From Jaltomata sinuosa (lineage: Eukaryota > Streptophyta > Magnoliopsida > Solanales > Solanaceae), in assembly GCA_003996215.1 (NCBI GenBank), contig QJPP01001842.1, positions 124,001-188,000 on the forward strand: DNA of 64,000 bases. The letters run 5' to 3'. Numbering within the stretch: position 1 is the first letter of the stretch; each line of letters starts with the position of its first letter. This document shows, piece after piece, positions 22,702 through 34,204 of the stretch. The translations under genes were made by a program, and so were the position numbers. The notes under the pieces were generated by a model. It saw only the letters and a program-made list of their open reading frames with translations. It was not told the DNA's origin and searched no databases.

Positions 22702-24810
22702 TGTAACACCTAAGAAATTGAACCAACTTTTTAAGTTTGAAACTCTAAAAAACTTCATGTTCCCAGGGATTACGGGTCCAAACCACGGACCGTGGTTGGA
22801 ACCACGAGTTGTGGAAAGGATCCGTGGAATGTCTTCTGCAGGTTAGCCTCTGGTCTGAGAACCACGAGTTGGTTCTACGAACTGTAGTTCATTCTATGGA
22901 CCGTAAAGTCAACTCGTGGAACTTGATCTGAGGGTTGCCTATTTCCTCAGGAACCTCGAGTGACTTCTACGTATCGTGGTTTGAACCACGGACCATAATG
23001 TCCACTCATGGAATTGAATCAGAGACCATACCAGTCCCCATAAATGAAGACTTGGGTCTACGACCCGTGATTCATTCTGCGGGTCTGTCCTGTTGACCCG
23101 TAGTTTGACTTCTACAGCGTATCCTTCTTGTCCAGGAAGTACGAATGGAAACTAGGAGCCATGGTTTGATCTACGGTCCGTGGAACCTATCCATGGTCCC
23201 TGAAAGTCAACCTTTTTCAGCTTTTTTCGAGTTATGTCCCAGGGGTATTTTAGTCATTACCCACCCTTTTAACTCCTAAATGATGTCTTTTTGACTATTT
23301 CTAGAATGGTTTTCACCCTCATTAGCCTAAGTCCCTTCCCAAATCTTCATTCAACTCCCAAAAAGGAAAAGAACTCTCTCAAGTTCAAGGTCTCAAGCTC
23401 CAAGGTCAAGTCTCCTTTTCTTTTCAATTTCAAGTGGGTTAGCTTCAATCAAGGTATGTGGGTATTCAACAAGGGGTTTCTTCCACCCTTGTGCCCAAAA
23501 CCCCTAATTTCTATTTTGATTTCAGGAACTTTCAAATTAGGGTTCTTACTCAATTCTTATGGGTTTTGCTATAAATTGCCTTCTCAAGATTTTATTATGA
23601 AATTCTATTAAAATTGCATCGATTTTTACATGTGAATTCTTATTTCATGAATTGAAGCTAATTATGGCAAATCCTACATGCATGAATTCATTTAAGCAAA
23701 TTGAGTAAAATGATAGCCTGATTTTATGAATCTCAAACAAGTGCATGCCTAGTTCCTATGTTCTATGAAAATATATGCTATTATGAAAATTGAACTAGAG
23801 TCATGCAAGTTTTCAAGTTATGAACCATTATGCAAGACAACACACCCGATGTGCCATCCATGCTCATGAATTATTTTCTCTAAAACCAAGGTTCGTGAGT
23901 AGTATGAAGATCCGGGTTATGAACATATTTATGAATAAGCTTGATATCTAGATATGTCACATGTATGTGAGCCTCATGCTATATGTTTTGGGAGTAGTAT
24001 TTAGCACCGAGCGATTAGGGTTCTAGATGACCCAAATCCAGAACTATGTTGCCACTGTAGGTTGCCCTCTGGGGCCCATAACATGATTCTTATGACATGG
24101 TTCTAACCTTGGCCGGTTAGGATAACCTTTTTCAGTGTGGGTATATAACAATGGACTCCATGTAGCTCAGCATGGTTTATGTCGGTTAAGAGAAACTCCC
24201 ACATGATTATTTTCAAGCTATGAAGTTATATAATATCATACTTTGAATCTTAACTTTGCTTCATGTTTTATTTCTTATATCTTGACAGTTTCTTATACTA
24301 TTTCTTTATGAATAAGTTCATTTTAAGCATGTTTTAAGTATGTTTTTATCATTATCATGCATATCTCACATACTCGGTACATTCTATAGTACTGATGCAT
24401 TTTGCGATGCATCCTCTTGATGATGCAGATTTAGGTGTTTCCCATCAGGCTCGTGGCTAGACGAAGCCAGATATCCAGTCAGTATTAGTGAGTCCTCATG
24501 GTTCAAGGACTGGTTTCCATTTTAGTTGTGTTGTCTATCTTTTCTTCAGATTATCGAGTTAGTTAGGGTCTTGTCCCATCAACTCTATATGTTGGTTTAG
24601 AGGCTTTTCAGACATAGATAGTGTTCGAGTCTCCTCTTTGGATTGTATCTCCTATTTGACTTGACTATTTATGCTTATGTTTCCAAACTTTCTTATTATG
24701 CTTCCGCTCAGTTAATTGATTTTCCTGAGACATGCTATGACCAAGGGGCTTGGGGCACTTGTGGTCCCGAGTCCCATGTTATGTCTAGGGGGAAACCTCG
24801 AGATGTGACA
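22702..24810 (+). repeat. Element B 5' LTR
   Basis: TGTAACACC...GATGTGACA. The palindrome cluster is at 22770-23210, including the perfect 17 bp AACCACGGACCGTGGTT at 22781-22797. A TATA-like TATAAAT is at 23570-23576. The 106-codon frame at 23291-23611 recurs shortened in the other LTR and has no family resemblance. Confidence 0.93.
23570..23576 (+). promoter_or_regulatory. TATA-like box in element B 5' LTR
   Basis: TATAAAT, conserved at 30718-30724 in the 3' LTR and about 360 bp downstream of the palindrome cluster. Call by position and conservation only. Confidence 0.35.
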
Positions 24811-24814
24811 AACT

Positions 24815-24829
24815 TGGTATCAAAGCCTC
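24815..24829 (+). other. Primer-binding site of element B (initiator tRNA-Met)
   Basis: TGGTATCAAAGCCTC begins four bases after the LTR end. It differs by one base from the usual TGGTATCAGAGCC. Confidence 0.88.
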
Positions 24830-25018
24830 AGGTTCAAGAGTCCTAGGATGTCCTAAAGTCGTATCGAGTAGAGTCTCTTTCATGTCTGTGAAGCGTGCCA
24901 CACATATGAGAGGGAAGTTATGAGGTGTCTTAGAAACCTTCACTTCTTTCATGATCATATCGTGCGATAGAGTTTAACTCTAATGTTCCTCTAATCCTTA
25001 CCTTGTACGTTTCAAATT

Positions 25019-26230
25019 ATACCTCGACGTGCTATACCTCACCAAGCCGCTCAGAATGTTGTCCCTCCAGTTCCATCCCCCGAGGTCACAAATGTGGAAT
25101 TTCAAAATGCGATCCATCTATTGGATCAGACTATGGTTGCCCAAGACAATTAGCAGGCTCCTATTCCCGTTCACCCTCACGGTAGAGCGGCAGCCCGAGT
25201 TTAAGATTTCATCTGTATGAACCCACCAGAGTTCTGGGGTTCGAAGGTGGGTGAGGACCCTCCTAGCTTTATGGATGAGGTGAAGAAGATCTTTATGGTG
25301 ATGCAGGTTTCTTGAGTTGAGAGTGCTGAGCTTATGTCCTATCATCTAACGGATGTAGCCCATATCTAGTTCACACAATGGAAGGAGGCTAGAGTTAGGG
25401 ACGTGGTCCCTATGACGTGGGAGTGTTTTGAGGGAGCTTTTCTCGACCAGTTCTTTCCATGAGAGTTGAGGAAATCTAAGGTTAAGGAGTTTGTGAACTT
25501 GAGACAGGGATCTATGATTGTTCAGGAGTACAGTTTGAAGTTCACTCAATTGTCTAGGTATGCCTCCTCTATGGTAGCGGACCTGCATGATCAGATGAGT
25601 AAGTTTATCTATGGGGTTTCAGATTAGGTAAAGAAGGAGTGTAGGTCTGCTATGATGTTGGGTGATATGACTATTTCCAGGCTCATGACCCATGCTCACC
25701 AGATCGAGGGGGACAGGCTTAGGGAGATGGCTAGGGAGAACAAGAGGGCTAGATCTGAGGGTTCAGGTTTTGGCCATTAGAAGTCCGGCGACGGACATCA
25801 CTTCTCATTCCAGAAGAAGTTATCAAGACCCGTTCATTCTTCTTCTAGTGATTCTACCCAGGCCCAGAAGCCTTATCATTATCTGACTGGTAGAGGATCT
25901 GGTACCTATTCACAGAATCAAGGGAGTGTTGCTAAGGGATCTTCCCACCCTATTTACAGCAAGTGTGGAAAGAATCACCCGAACGAATATCGCCTGGGCA
26001 CAGGTGCATGCTTTGGGTGTTGATAGGTTGGACACATGATTAGAGACTTCCCTTCAGCTAAGAAGGGGCAGGGAGGTAGTAGGACTCAGTTTGCACTAGC
26101 ATCCCCAGTAGGTCGACCAGCCTAGCAGGGTGCAACTTCTAGTTCTGGTGGTCAGCACCAGAACCACCTTTATGTTATGTCCTCTCGTCAGTACCAGGAG
26201 GGTTCCCTAGATGTTGTTACTGGTATGTTG
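25019..26230 (+). pseudogene. Element B gag
   Basis: The frame opens with ATACCTCGACGTGC, which looks like the usual start MP(P)RRA with ATG changed to ATA at 25019-25021. The capsid domain follows: NPPEFWGSKVGEDPPSFMDE, then SYHLTDVA and EFVNLRQGSMIVQEYSLKFT with LSRYASSMV. A retroviral zinc knuckle at about 26005-26055 reads CFGC**VGHMIRDFP, so it has lost residues to two stops and the last cysteine (F instead of C). About ten stops break the frame. Gag would assemble the particle. Confidence 0.88.
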
Positions 26231-26670
26231 AAAGTCTTCTCTTTTGATGTGTATGCTTTGTTAGACCCCGGTGCATCCTTATCTTTTGTGACCCTTTATA
26301 TATAGCATACAAATTCGAGGTTGGTCCTGACTTTCTCTTAGAACCCTTTTGTGTTTTTACTCATGTTGGTGAGTCAGTCTTAGCCAAAAGAATCTACCAA
26401 AATTGCCCTATCTAAGTCCTCCATAGAGTCACTTCAGCGGATTTGGTAGAGTTGAAGATGATGGATTTTGATGTCATTCTTGGTATGGATTGATTGCACA
26501 CTTGTTATGCTTCAGTTTATTGTCATACTCGGGTTGTCAGTTTCAAGTTTCCAAATGAACCCGTCTTAGAATGGCAAGGTAGTCCCCCATCCTCGAAAGG
26601 TCATTTCATATCTTATCTTTAGGCTAGGAAGATGATTTCAAAGGGGTATGTTTATCATATAGTTTGAGTT
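26231..26670 (+). pseudogene. Element B protease
   Basis: The active site is seen as LLDPGASLSFVT at about 26257-26290, the usual chromovirus variant with DPG in place of DTG. Downstream FDVILGMD (about 26468-26491) is the conserved C-terminal flap partner. The frame is interrupted by several stops. Confidence 0.82.
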
Positions 26671-27354
26671 ATGAACACGAAGTCTGAAACCCCCTCCCTT
26701 CAGTTTGTTCCTATTGTGAAAGAGTACCCAGAAGTGCTTCCTAAAGATTTTCCCGAAGTCCCTCCCGAGCGGGAAATCGACTTTGGGATAGATCTTCTTC
26801 TGGATACAAATCCTATCTTTATTCCTCCCTATAGGATGGCTTTCGCCAAACTTAAGGAGTTAAAGGATCAATTGAATGATCTTATTGATAAGAGCTTCAT
26901 CAAGCCTAGTATTTCTCCATGGGGTGCACCAGTCTTATTCGTGTGAAAGAAAGATGGTTCCCTCAGAATGTGTATTGACTACAGTCAGTTGAATAAGGTC
27001 ACAATCAAGAATAAGTATCCCATTCCTAGGATTGATGACTTGTTTGATCAACTTCAGGGTGCTAGTTTCTTCTCCAAAATTGACCTTAGATCTGGTTATC
27101 ATCAGTTTCGTGTCAGAGAGTGTCATATTCCAAAGACAACCTTCAGGAGTCGGTATGGTCATTATGAATTTGTTATGATGTCTTTTGGCCTAATGAATGC
27201 TCCTGCAGCTTTTATGGATTTGATGAACCATGTGTTTAAACAGTATTTGGATATGTTTGTTATTGTGTTCATTGATGATATCCTTATCTATTCTCAGATT
27301 GAGGAGGAGCACGCGGACCATTTGAGAGTGGTGTTGCAAACTCTCAAGGACTGA
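26671..27354 (+). pseudogene. Element B reverse transcriptase
   Basis: Motifs in order: LPKDFPEVPPEREIDFGIDL, PYRMAFAKLKELKDQL, GAPVLFV (then TGA at 26944 where lysine is expected), CIDYSQLNKVTIKNKYPIPR, FFSKIDLRSGYHQ, MSFGLMNAPAAF and the catalytic VFIDDILIYS at 27268-27290. Both catalytic aspartates are intact. A TGA at 27352 ends the open segment just before the thumb. Confidence 0.93.
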
Positions 27355-28340
27355 CAGTTGTTTGCTAAGTTTAGCAAGTGTGAGTTCCGGATACAGTCTG
27401 TTGCTATTCTAGGTCATATTGTGACTAGAGATGGTATTCGGGTTGATTCTCAAAAGATTGAGGCAGTAAAGAACTATCCTATACCCACTTCCCCATCTGA
27501 TATTAGGAGCTTTTTAGGTTTGGCTGGTTACTACAGGAGATTTGTGGAAGGATTCTCTTCCATTGTTTCACCTTTGACTCGATTGACTCAGAAAAAGGTA
27601 AAATTATAGTGGTCCAATTTGTGTGGGAAGAGTTTTAATGAATTGAAAACTAGGTTGACCACTACTCCAGTGTTGACCCTACCCAAGGGTTCGGATGATT
27701 TTATGGTTTATTGTGATGCTTCCAGGATCGAGTTGGGTTGTGTGTTGATGCACCAAGGAAAGGTACTTGCTTATGCTTCTAGACAGCTTAAGACTCATGA
27801 GAAGAACTACCTTACTCATTATCTTGAGTTGGTAGCCGTGGTCTTTGCTTTGAATATTTGGAGACATTACTTGTATGGCGTTCATGTGGATGTGTTCACC
27901 GATCACAAGAGTCTCCAATATGTGTTTACTCAGAAAAAAATTGAATTTGCGACAAAGAAGATGGCTTGAGCTTCTTAAGGATTATGACATGAGTGCTTTA
28001 CCATCAGGGTAAAGCCAATGTTGTGGAAGATGCACTAAGTAGACTGTCCATGGGTAGTGTGGCCTCGATTGAAGATGGGAAGAAGGAGTTGGTGAAAGAT
28101 GTTCATCGACTTACTCGATTGGGAGTGCAACTTATGGACTCTACTGAGGGTGGTGTTATTATTCAGAATGGTTCTGAGTCATCCTTGGTAGCTGAGGTGA
28201 AGGAAAAGCAAGACAGTGATCCGATATTGCTTCAGCTAAGGGTGCAGTCCACCAGCAAAGAGTTGAGGTTTTTTCCCAAGGAGGAGATGGTGTGCTTCAT
28301 TATTAGGGTCGATTGTGTGTACCAGATATGGATGGGTTGA
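27355..28340 (+). pseudogene. Element B RT thumb, RNase H and integrase zinc-finger approach
   Basis: FAKFSKCEFRIQSVAILGHI and SFLGLAGYYRRFVEGFSSIV precede a stop at 27607. RNase H follows with VYCDASRIELGCVLMHQGK, the HYLELVAVVFAL glutamate region and VFTDHKSLQYVFTQKK. A frameshift at about 27968 leads to YHQGKANVVEDALSRLSMGS. Acidic catalytic residues are present in the RNase H part. Confidence 0.9.
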
Positions 28341-29041
28341 GACAGCAGATTTTGACTGAGGCTCACAGTTCCAGATATTCAATTCACCCTGGTGCCACAA
28401 AGATATACCTTGATCTACGGGAAGTCTATTGGTGAAATGGTATGAAGAGGGACATAGCTGGCTTCGTGGCTAAGTGTCCCAACTGTCAACAAGTGAAGGT
28501 AGAGCATCAGCGATCGGGTGGCATGATTCAGGATATTGACCTTCCTACTTGAAAGTGGAAAGTGATCAATATGGACTTCATTATGGGTTTGCCTCATACT
28601 CAAAGGCAACATGATTCAATTTGGGTGATTATCGACAGGATGACTAACTCATCCCACTTCTTGGTTGTTAAGACTACGGATTCAGCGGATGATTATGCCA
28701 GACTCTACATCCAGGAGATAGTCAGATTGCATGGTGTTCCTTTGTCCATCATTTTAGATAGGGGTACTCAGTTTTGGAGATCGTTTCAGAGAGGTTTTGG
28801 TACTCAGGTGAAGCTTAGCACAACTTTTCACCCTCAGACAGATGGCCAAGTAGAGCATATTATTCAGACTTTGGAGTATATGTTGAGAGTTTGTGTGATT
28901 TATTTCAAAGGTAATTGGGATTATCACTTACCTCTTATCGAGTTTGCGTACAATAACAGCTTCACTCTAACATCCAGATGGCTCCGTATGAGGCACTTTA
29001 TGGTCGAAGGTGTAGATCTCCTATTGGTTGATTTGAGGTAG
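28341..29041 (+). pseudogene. Element B integrase core
   Basis: The zinc-finger cysteines are seen as CPNCQQVK near 28475-28500. In the core, the first catalytic aspartate is in MDFIMGLPHTQRQHDSIWVI, the second in SIILDRGTQF and the glutamate in HPQTDGQVEHIIQTLE. A stop codon lies between the zinc finger and the core (28552). The frame ends at 29039. Confidence 0.9.
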
Positions 29042-29615
29042 GTGAGGTAGCTTTGATTGGCCCAGATTTGGTCATGAGACTATGGAGAAGGTTCATCTTA
29101 TTAGGGAGAGGTTGAATACCGCTTAGAGTCAACAGAAATCCTATGCAGATGTGAGGAGGAGGGAGTTAGAGTTCGAGGTTGATGATTGGGTGTTTCTTAA
29201 AGTGTCACCCATAAAGGGTGTGATGAGATTCGGGAAGAAAGGAAAGCTTAGTCCTCATTTTGTAGATCCTTATTAGATTCTGAGGAGAGTTGGTAAGGTT
29301 TCTTCTGAGTTGGATTTGCCATCGGAGTTAGAAGCGGTTCATCCAGTCTTCCATGTTTCCTTATTGAAAAAGTGTGTTGGTGATCCGACCTTGATTGTTC
29401 CTTTGGAGGATGTAAGTGTGAAGGATAGTCTCACTTATGAGGAGGTTCCCGTAGAGATTCTTGATCGTCAGATCCGGAGATTGAGAAACAAAGAAGTCAC
29501 CTCGGTGAAAGTTCTTTGGAGAAACCAGCTTGTAGAGGGAGCTACTTGGGAAGTGGAAGAGGCCATGAAGGCCAACAATCCCCATCTCTTTCCTTCCGAT
29601 TCAGTTTCAGCTTGA
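29042..29615 (+). pseudogene. Element B integrase C-terminus and chromodomain
   Basis: The GPY/F-type region (VSPIKGVMRFGKKGKLS in broken frame) is followed from 29310 by LEAVHPVFHVSLLKK and a chromodomain: VEILDRQIRRLRNKEVTSVK, then VLWRNQLVEGATWEVEEAM. In chromoviruses this domain is thought to bias integration towards chromatin with particular histone marks. The stop at 29613 is the natural pol end. Confidence 0.9.
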
Positions 29616-29836
29616 GGTAATAGTTTTCTCCTTACTATGTCCCTCCGAATCTACTCCATCAGTTCCCTTCATGATCCTACCATGCATTCATATTTTCCAA
29701 AGTTAGTTCAATTATGTTTTAAGTTGAGGAGTCCCTTTCCATGCTTGTTCTTCAGTTTTCATGTTTTGATATTTGGTTGGGCTGTTATTCCTCTAAGTTT
29801 TCCTTGCTTGGTCTTCATTCGAGGATGAATGATCCC

Positions 29837-29849
29837 AAGGGGGAGATAT
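29837..29849 (+). other. Polypurine tract of element B
   Basis: AAGGGGGAGATAT directly before the 3' LTR. Confidence 0.88.
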
Positions 29850-31973
29850 TGTAACACCTCAGAAATCGAACTAGCTTTCTAAGTTTGAAAATCTAAAAAA
29901 CTTCATGTTCCCAGGGATTACGGATCCAAACCACGGACCATGGTTGGAACCACAAGTCGTGAAAAGGATCTGTGGAATGTCTTCTGCAGGTTAGCCTCTG
30001 GTCTGAGAACCACGAGTTGGTTCTACGGACCGTAGTTCATTCTATGGACCGTAAAGTAAACTCGTGGAACTTGATCTGAGGATTGCCTATTTCCTCAGGA
30101 ACCATGAGTGACTTTTATGGACCATGGTTTGAACCACAGAATGTAATGTCCACTCGTGGAATTGAATCAGAGACCATACCAGTCCCTAGAAATGATGACT
30201 CTGGTCTACGACCCATGATTCATTCAACGGGTTTGTCCTGTTGACTCGTAGTTTGACTTCTGCAGCCTATCCTTCTGGGCCAGGAACGACGAATGGAAAC
30301 CACGAGCCGTGGTTTGATCTACAGTCCGTGGAACCCATCTGTGATCCCTGAAAGTCAACTATTTTCAGCTTTTTTCTAATTATGTCCCAGGGGTATTTTA
30401 GTCATTACTCACCCTTTTAACTCCTAAATGATGTTATTTTGACTATTTCTAGAAGGGCTTTCACCCTCATTAGGCTAAGTCCCTTCTCAAATCTTCATTC
30501 AACTCCCAAAAAGGAAAAGAACTCTCTCAAGCTCAAGGTCTCAAGATCCAAGGTCAAGTCTCCTTTTCTTTTCAATTTCAAGTGGGTTAGCTTCAATCAA
30601 GGTATGTGGGTACTCAACAATGGATTTCCTCCACCCTTGTGCCCAAAACCCCTAATTTCTATTTTGATTTCATGAACTTTTAAATTAGGGTTCTTACTCA
30701 ATTCTTATGGGTTTTGCTATAAATTGCCTTTTCATGATTTTATTATGAAATTCTATTAAAATTGCATGATGTTGCATAGGTTTTACATATGAATTCTTAT
30801 TTCATGAATTGAAGCTAAATATGGCAAATCCTACATGCATGAATTCATTTAAGCAAATTGGGGAAAATGATAGCATGATTTTATGAATCTCAAGCAAGTG
30901 CATGCCTAGTTCCTATGTTCTATGAAAATCTATGCTATTATGAAAATTGAACTAGAGTCACGCAAGTTTTTAAGTTATGAACTATTATGCAAGACAAGAC
31001 ACCCAATATGCCATCAATGCTCATGAATCATTTTTCCTAAAACCAAGGTTCGTGTGTAGTATGAAGATCCGGGTTATGAACATGTTTATGAACAAGCTTG
31101 ACATCTAGATATGTCACATGTATGTGAGCCTCATGTTATATGTTTTGGGAGTAGTATTTAGCACCGAGCGATGAGGGATCTAGATGACCTAAATCCAGAA
31201 CTATGTTGCCATCGTAGGTTGCCTTTTTGTGGCCCATGACAGGATCCTTATGACATGGTTCTAACCTTGGCGAGTTAGGACAACCTTTTTCAGTGTGGGT
31301 GCTTGACACTGGACTCCATGTCGCTCAACATGGTTTATGTCACTTAAAAGAAACTCCCACATGATTATTTTCAAGCTATGAAGTTATATGATATCATACT
31401 TTAAATCTTAACTTTGCTTCATGTTTTATGTCTTATATCTTGACAGTTTTCTTATACTATTTCTTTATGAATAAGTTTATTTTAAGAATGTTTTAAGTAT
31501 ACTTTTATCATGATCATGCATATCTCACATACTCGGTACATCTTATAGTACTGACGCATTTTGTGTTGCATCCTCTTGATGATGCAGATTCAGGTGTTTT
31601 CCATCAGGCTCGTGGCTAGACGAAGCCGGACATCCAGTCAACATTGGTGAGTCCTCATGGTTCGAGGACCGGTTTCCATTTTAGTTGTGTTGTCTATCTT
31701 TCCTTCAGATTATCGAGTTAGTTGGGGTATTGTCCCATCAACTCTATATATTGGTTTAGAGGCTTTTCAGACATAGATAGTGTTCGAGTCTCGTCTTTAG
31801 ATTGTATCTCATATTTGACTTGACTATATATGTTTATGTTTCTAAACTTTCTTATTATGCTTCTACTCATTTAATTGATTTGCCTAAAGATATGCTGTGA
31901 CTAAGGGTTAGCTTGGAGCACTTGTGGTCTCGAGTCCCGTGTTACGTCTAGGGGGAAACCTTAGGTCGTGACA
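29850..31973 (+). repeat. Element B 3' LTR
   Basis: 2124 bp, TGTAACACC...GTGACA, colinear with 22702-24810. The palindrome cluster is at about 29925-30350. Between pol and this LTR (29616-29836) is a short untranslated stretch with nothing else recognisable. Confidence 0.93.
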
Positions 31974-31978
31974 ATATT
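31974..31978. repeat. Target-site duplication of element B, right copy
   Basis: ATATT, identical to the left copy. Confidence 0.9.
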
Positions 31979-32631
31979 ATGTGGGTTTATTGAATATTTC
32001 ATGCTTTAATTACATAGTTGATGGTTGTAAATATCAATTTAGCTTACTAATTGTGTTCTTGCTTGAGAGAGAATTTCTTCAATTGGGTAAAGATTATATA
32101 GTAGGGATTTGAGATTTCCACCATATATTGAGGCTAGAAATAGTTTGATTAACAAAATTCTCACTTAAGAGTTGGGCTAGAAATAGCCTAACTCACCTAA
32201 GCCAATTTAGTTGTTCTATTGCCTAACCGTGGAGATTCGGGCGAACCCATGGTAGATACATGTTTGATTGGTTGAAGAATGATTAAACATACTTCTAACC
32301 AAGGCTATCCATATGTTAATTAGGTGTAAGTCTTGTGAATTGAATCCCAATCCCATATCTCCCTTGCTATCCTTGCTTGGTAAAAGTCATTGATCAAATC
32401 TATCTTTTACTTGATTGCTTTTTATCTTTATTCTTGTTTCCAAATGAAAACCCCCCAAAACATTTTATGTTTCTATTCTTGGACTCTAGTAAGTTTCTTT
32501 AATTCCTTATTCTCTTAATTGCCTTGATATTATTCTCCATGGATTTGACCATGATCTCATGTTGGGTTACTTATTATTTGGTTCAATAATCGTTGTCAGC
32601 TCCTTCGAAAGAGATGTTTTGAGTGTCATCA
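31979..32631 (+). repeat. Element D LTR, part 2
   Basis: Continuation of the D LTR after element B. The end GAGTGTCATCA at 32631 is the inverted equivalent of the starts of the minus-oriented LTRs (TGATGACNCTC at 32729 and 34205). Its middle portion matches the minus LTRs well (for example AATAGCCTAACTCACCTAAG near 32180-32205). Its U5 portion near 32390-32520 does not, so it is a different subfamily. Confidence 0.78.
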
Positions 32632-32637
32632 AAAAAA

Positions 32638-32705
32638 TAGCGATGTTGTCAGGGATCAAACCCGGGTCACCCACGTAACAGGCGGGTATACTTACCACTA
32701 TACTA
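32638..32705 (-). tRNA. tRNA-Asp-derived pseudogene or primer copy between inverted LTRs
   Basis: The minus strand carries tRNA-Asp nucleotides from about position 8 through the CCA end. It contains A-box-like TAGTATAGTGGTAAGTAT, the anticodon stem CCCGCC/GTGGG, and T-arm ACCCGGGTTTGATCCCT. By my recall of tRNA-Asp(GUC) it is gap-free over 68 positions with about nine substitutions, mostly C/T or G/A. The seven 5' acceptor nucleotides are missing and the anticodon now reads GTT. The CCA end is kept and abuts the LTR spacer, so this is a copy of the reverse-transcription primer and not an ordinary gene. It is unlikely to be functional. Confidence 0.8.
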
Positions 32706-32706
32706 T

Positions 32707-32723
32707 TCCCGGTAATGACGCCA
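32707..32723 (-). other. Second tRNA-Asp primer-binding site, inverted
   Basis: The plus strand reads TCCCGGTAATGACGCCA, the tRNA-Asp 3' end with only transitions. It is followed by six T and the start of a minus-oriented LTR. It directly abuts the tRNA complement ending at 32705. Confidence 0.78.
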
Positions 32724-32728
32724 TTTTT

Positions 32729-34203
32729 TATGACGCTCAAAATAACTCTTTTGAAGGAGGTGACAGCAATCATCAAGAAGAACAATAAGTAACCCAACGC
32801 GAGATTAGGGTCAATTCCACAGAGATTGGTATGGACATTCACCACAAGTTGTCAAATCGATTCACAAGAATATGCAAAGTGTTCAAACAAGTAAATAAAA
32901 TTGGGGGAACGGTTTGGGAATTAAGATTCAAATTTTTAAAAATAATGACGTAAACACGAGTGTTTTAATCAAGAAAGGAAGTATAGGGGTGTGCTTCCGA
33001 TGGGGTCATGCAATGGGATAGGGGTTGATTATTAAAGCAAATAGTCAATCAAAGTATGGGTAGCCTTTGTCATCATCATGCTTAGTTGTCTTTCAACCCA
33101 CTAAGCATATATACATTATGGTCTCTTTCGAACCCCATAGTTAAGCAATAAAACAACCAATAGGCTTAGGTGAGTTAGGCTATTTTCTAGCCCCAACTCA
33201 TAGGCAGAAATTTCCTAAATCAAGCTATTTTTAGCCTCAATTATGGTGGAAATTCAAAATCCCCACTATTGAATTGTTACCCAATTGATGAACTTCTTCT
33301 TCAAGCAAGCACACAATTAGCAAGCTAAATCAATGTTTGCAACCACTAATTATATAATGTAAACATGAAGACTTCAATAGACCCACGCATAATAATCAAT
33401 TATAAACTCAAATAATCAACACCCATTCCTAAATTCAAATACCCATCATACACAAACCCTTAGAATTTAAATTAGCTACTCATAATAAAGGAACAAGAGA
33501 ATATACCAAATGGGTGTTCAATAATTCCAATCATTCTTTAATAATTAGCTTCAAATTCCAAGCTCAATATATCAACAATAGCGTTTTTCAACACAAGGAA
33601 GAAGAAGACTTTTACTCTAAAATATACTCTATTCTATATTCATTCTCTCTATTAATTGGGAATTGAAAACTGTTGTATATCCTTTGCACAGATCTCAAAA
33701 AAGGTCTTGGAAGCTTTTCAATTACGTCACACACATTTGGACCATTTTTTCTTTTGGGACATGTGTGAAATCATATGTGAAGGAACATGCGACCACCCAT
33801 GGAGACTTGCGGCTCGCAGGTGCAAAGTCTTCCAGGCAGTGAGGTGCAAGTCACTTGCGATCCCATGTGCGAAGGAAAGGAAGATCTTCCTTGGTCACTT
33901 GAGGCATGCATGTGTTAGGTAGTTTTTCAGCTCGTGTGTATGCTGGCACCTTCAAAAAGCAGGTGCTCTCTTGCTGCACTTATGTTTCTCGCACATCAAA
34001 GATAGACTCTTGTTCTTTCGAATATCTTTGTAACTTGGCTTCTATTGTTAGCTCCTTTGAGCTCAAATTCTTTTTTTCCTTCAATTGATCAAGAGTGCAT
34101 GCATATAAGACAATAAAGGCATAAGATAGTTCTAAATCACATCAAATCAAGCCAATAATTCATGAATAAAGGCTAAATAAGTAGGTTGATTACCAACTTA
34201 TTT
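32729..34203 (-). repeat. Minus-oriented D-family LTR, copy 1
   Basis: From the degenerate TGACGCTC start to ACCAACTTATTT. It aligns along its length with 34205-35676, roughly 80-85% by eye. A palindrome cluster with ACTTGCGGCTCGCAGGT (33805-33821) is at 33770-33920, near the U3 edge. ORFs at 33656-34088 lie in LTR and are spurious. Confidence 0.8.
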
Positions 34204-34204
34204 T

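Larger units (their letters stand above)
22702..31973 (+). mobile_element. Element B: Tekay/Del-like chromovirus (Ty3/gypsy), defective
   Basis: A complete 9.27 kb element with a perfect 5 bp target-site duplication (ATATT), LTRs of 2109 and 2124 bp, an initiator-Met PBS, gag, protease, RT, RNase H, integrase, a C-terminal chromodomain and a PPT. The chromodomain, long LTRs and TGTAACACC start place it in the Tekay/Del group of chromoviruses. The coding region carries many stop codons. The LTRs differ at about 16 of the first 250 positions by eye. It lies inside the LTR of element D. Confidence 0.95.

Noticed and set aside
23291..23611. 106-codon ORF as a host gene
   Set aside because: It is inside the 5' LTR of element B and its equivalent in the 3' LTR is truncated and altered.
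26671..29615. Integrated plant pararetrovirus
   Set aside because: LTRs with target duplication, PBS, PPT, integrase and chromodomain show a Ty3/gypsy retrotransposon. No movement protein or caulimovirid coat region was seen.
32638..32705. Functional tRNA gene
   Set aside because: The 5' acceptor strand is missing, the anticodon loop is altered, and the CCA end is encoded next to an LTR, which marks a primer copy and not a gene.
32567..32845. 92-codon minus-strand ORF across the LTR joint
   Set aside because: It runs through the tRNA-Asp copy and two LTR ends, has no family resemblance, and is explained by those features.
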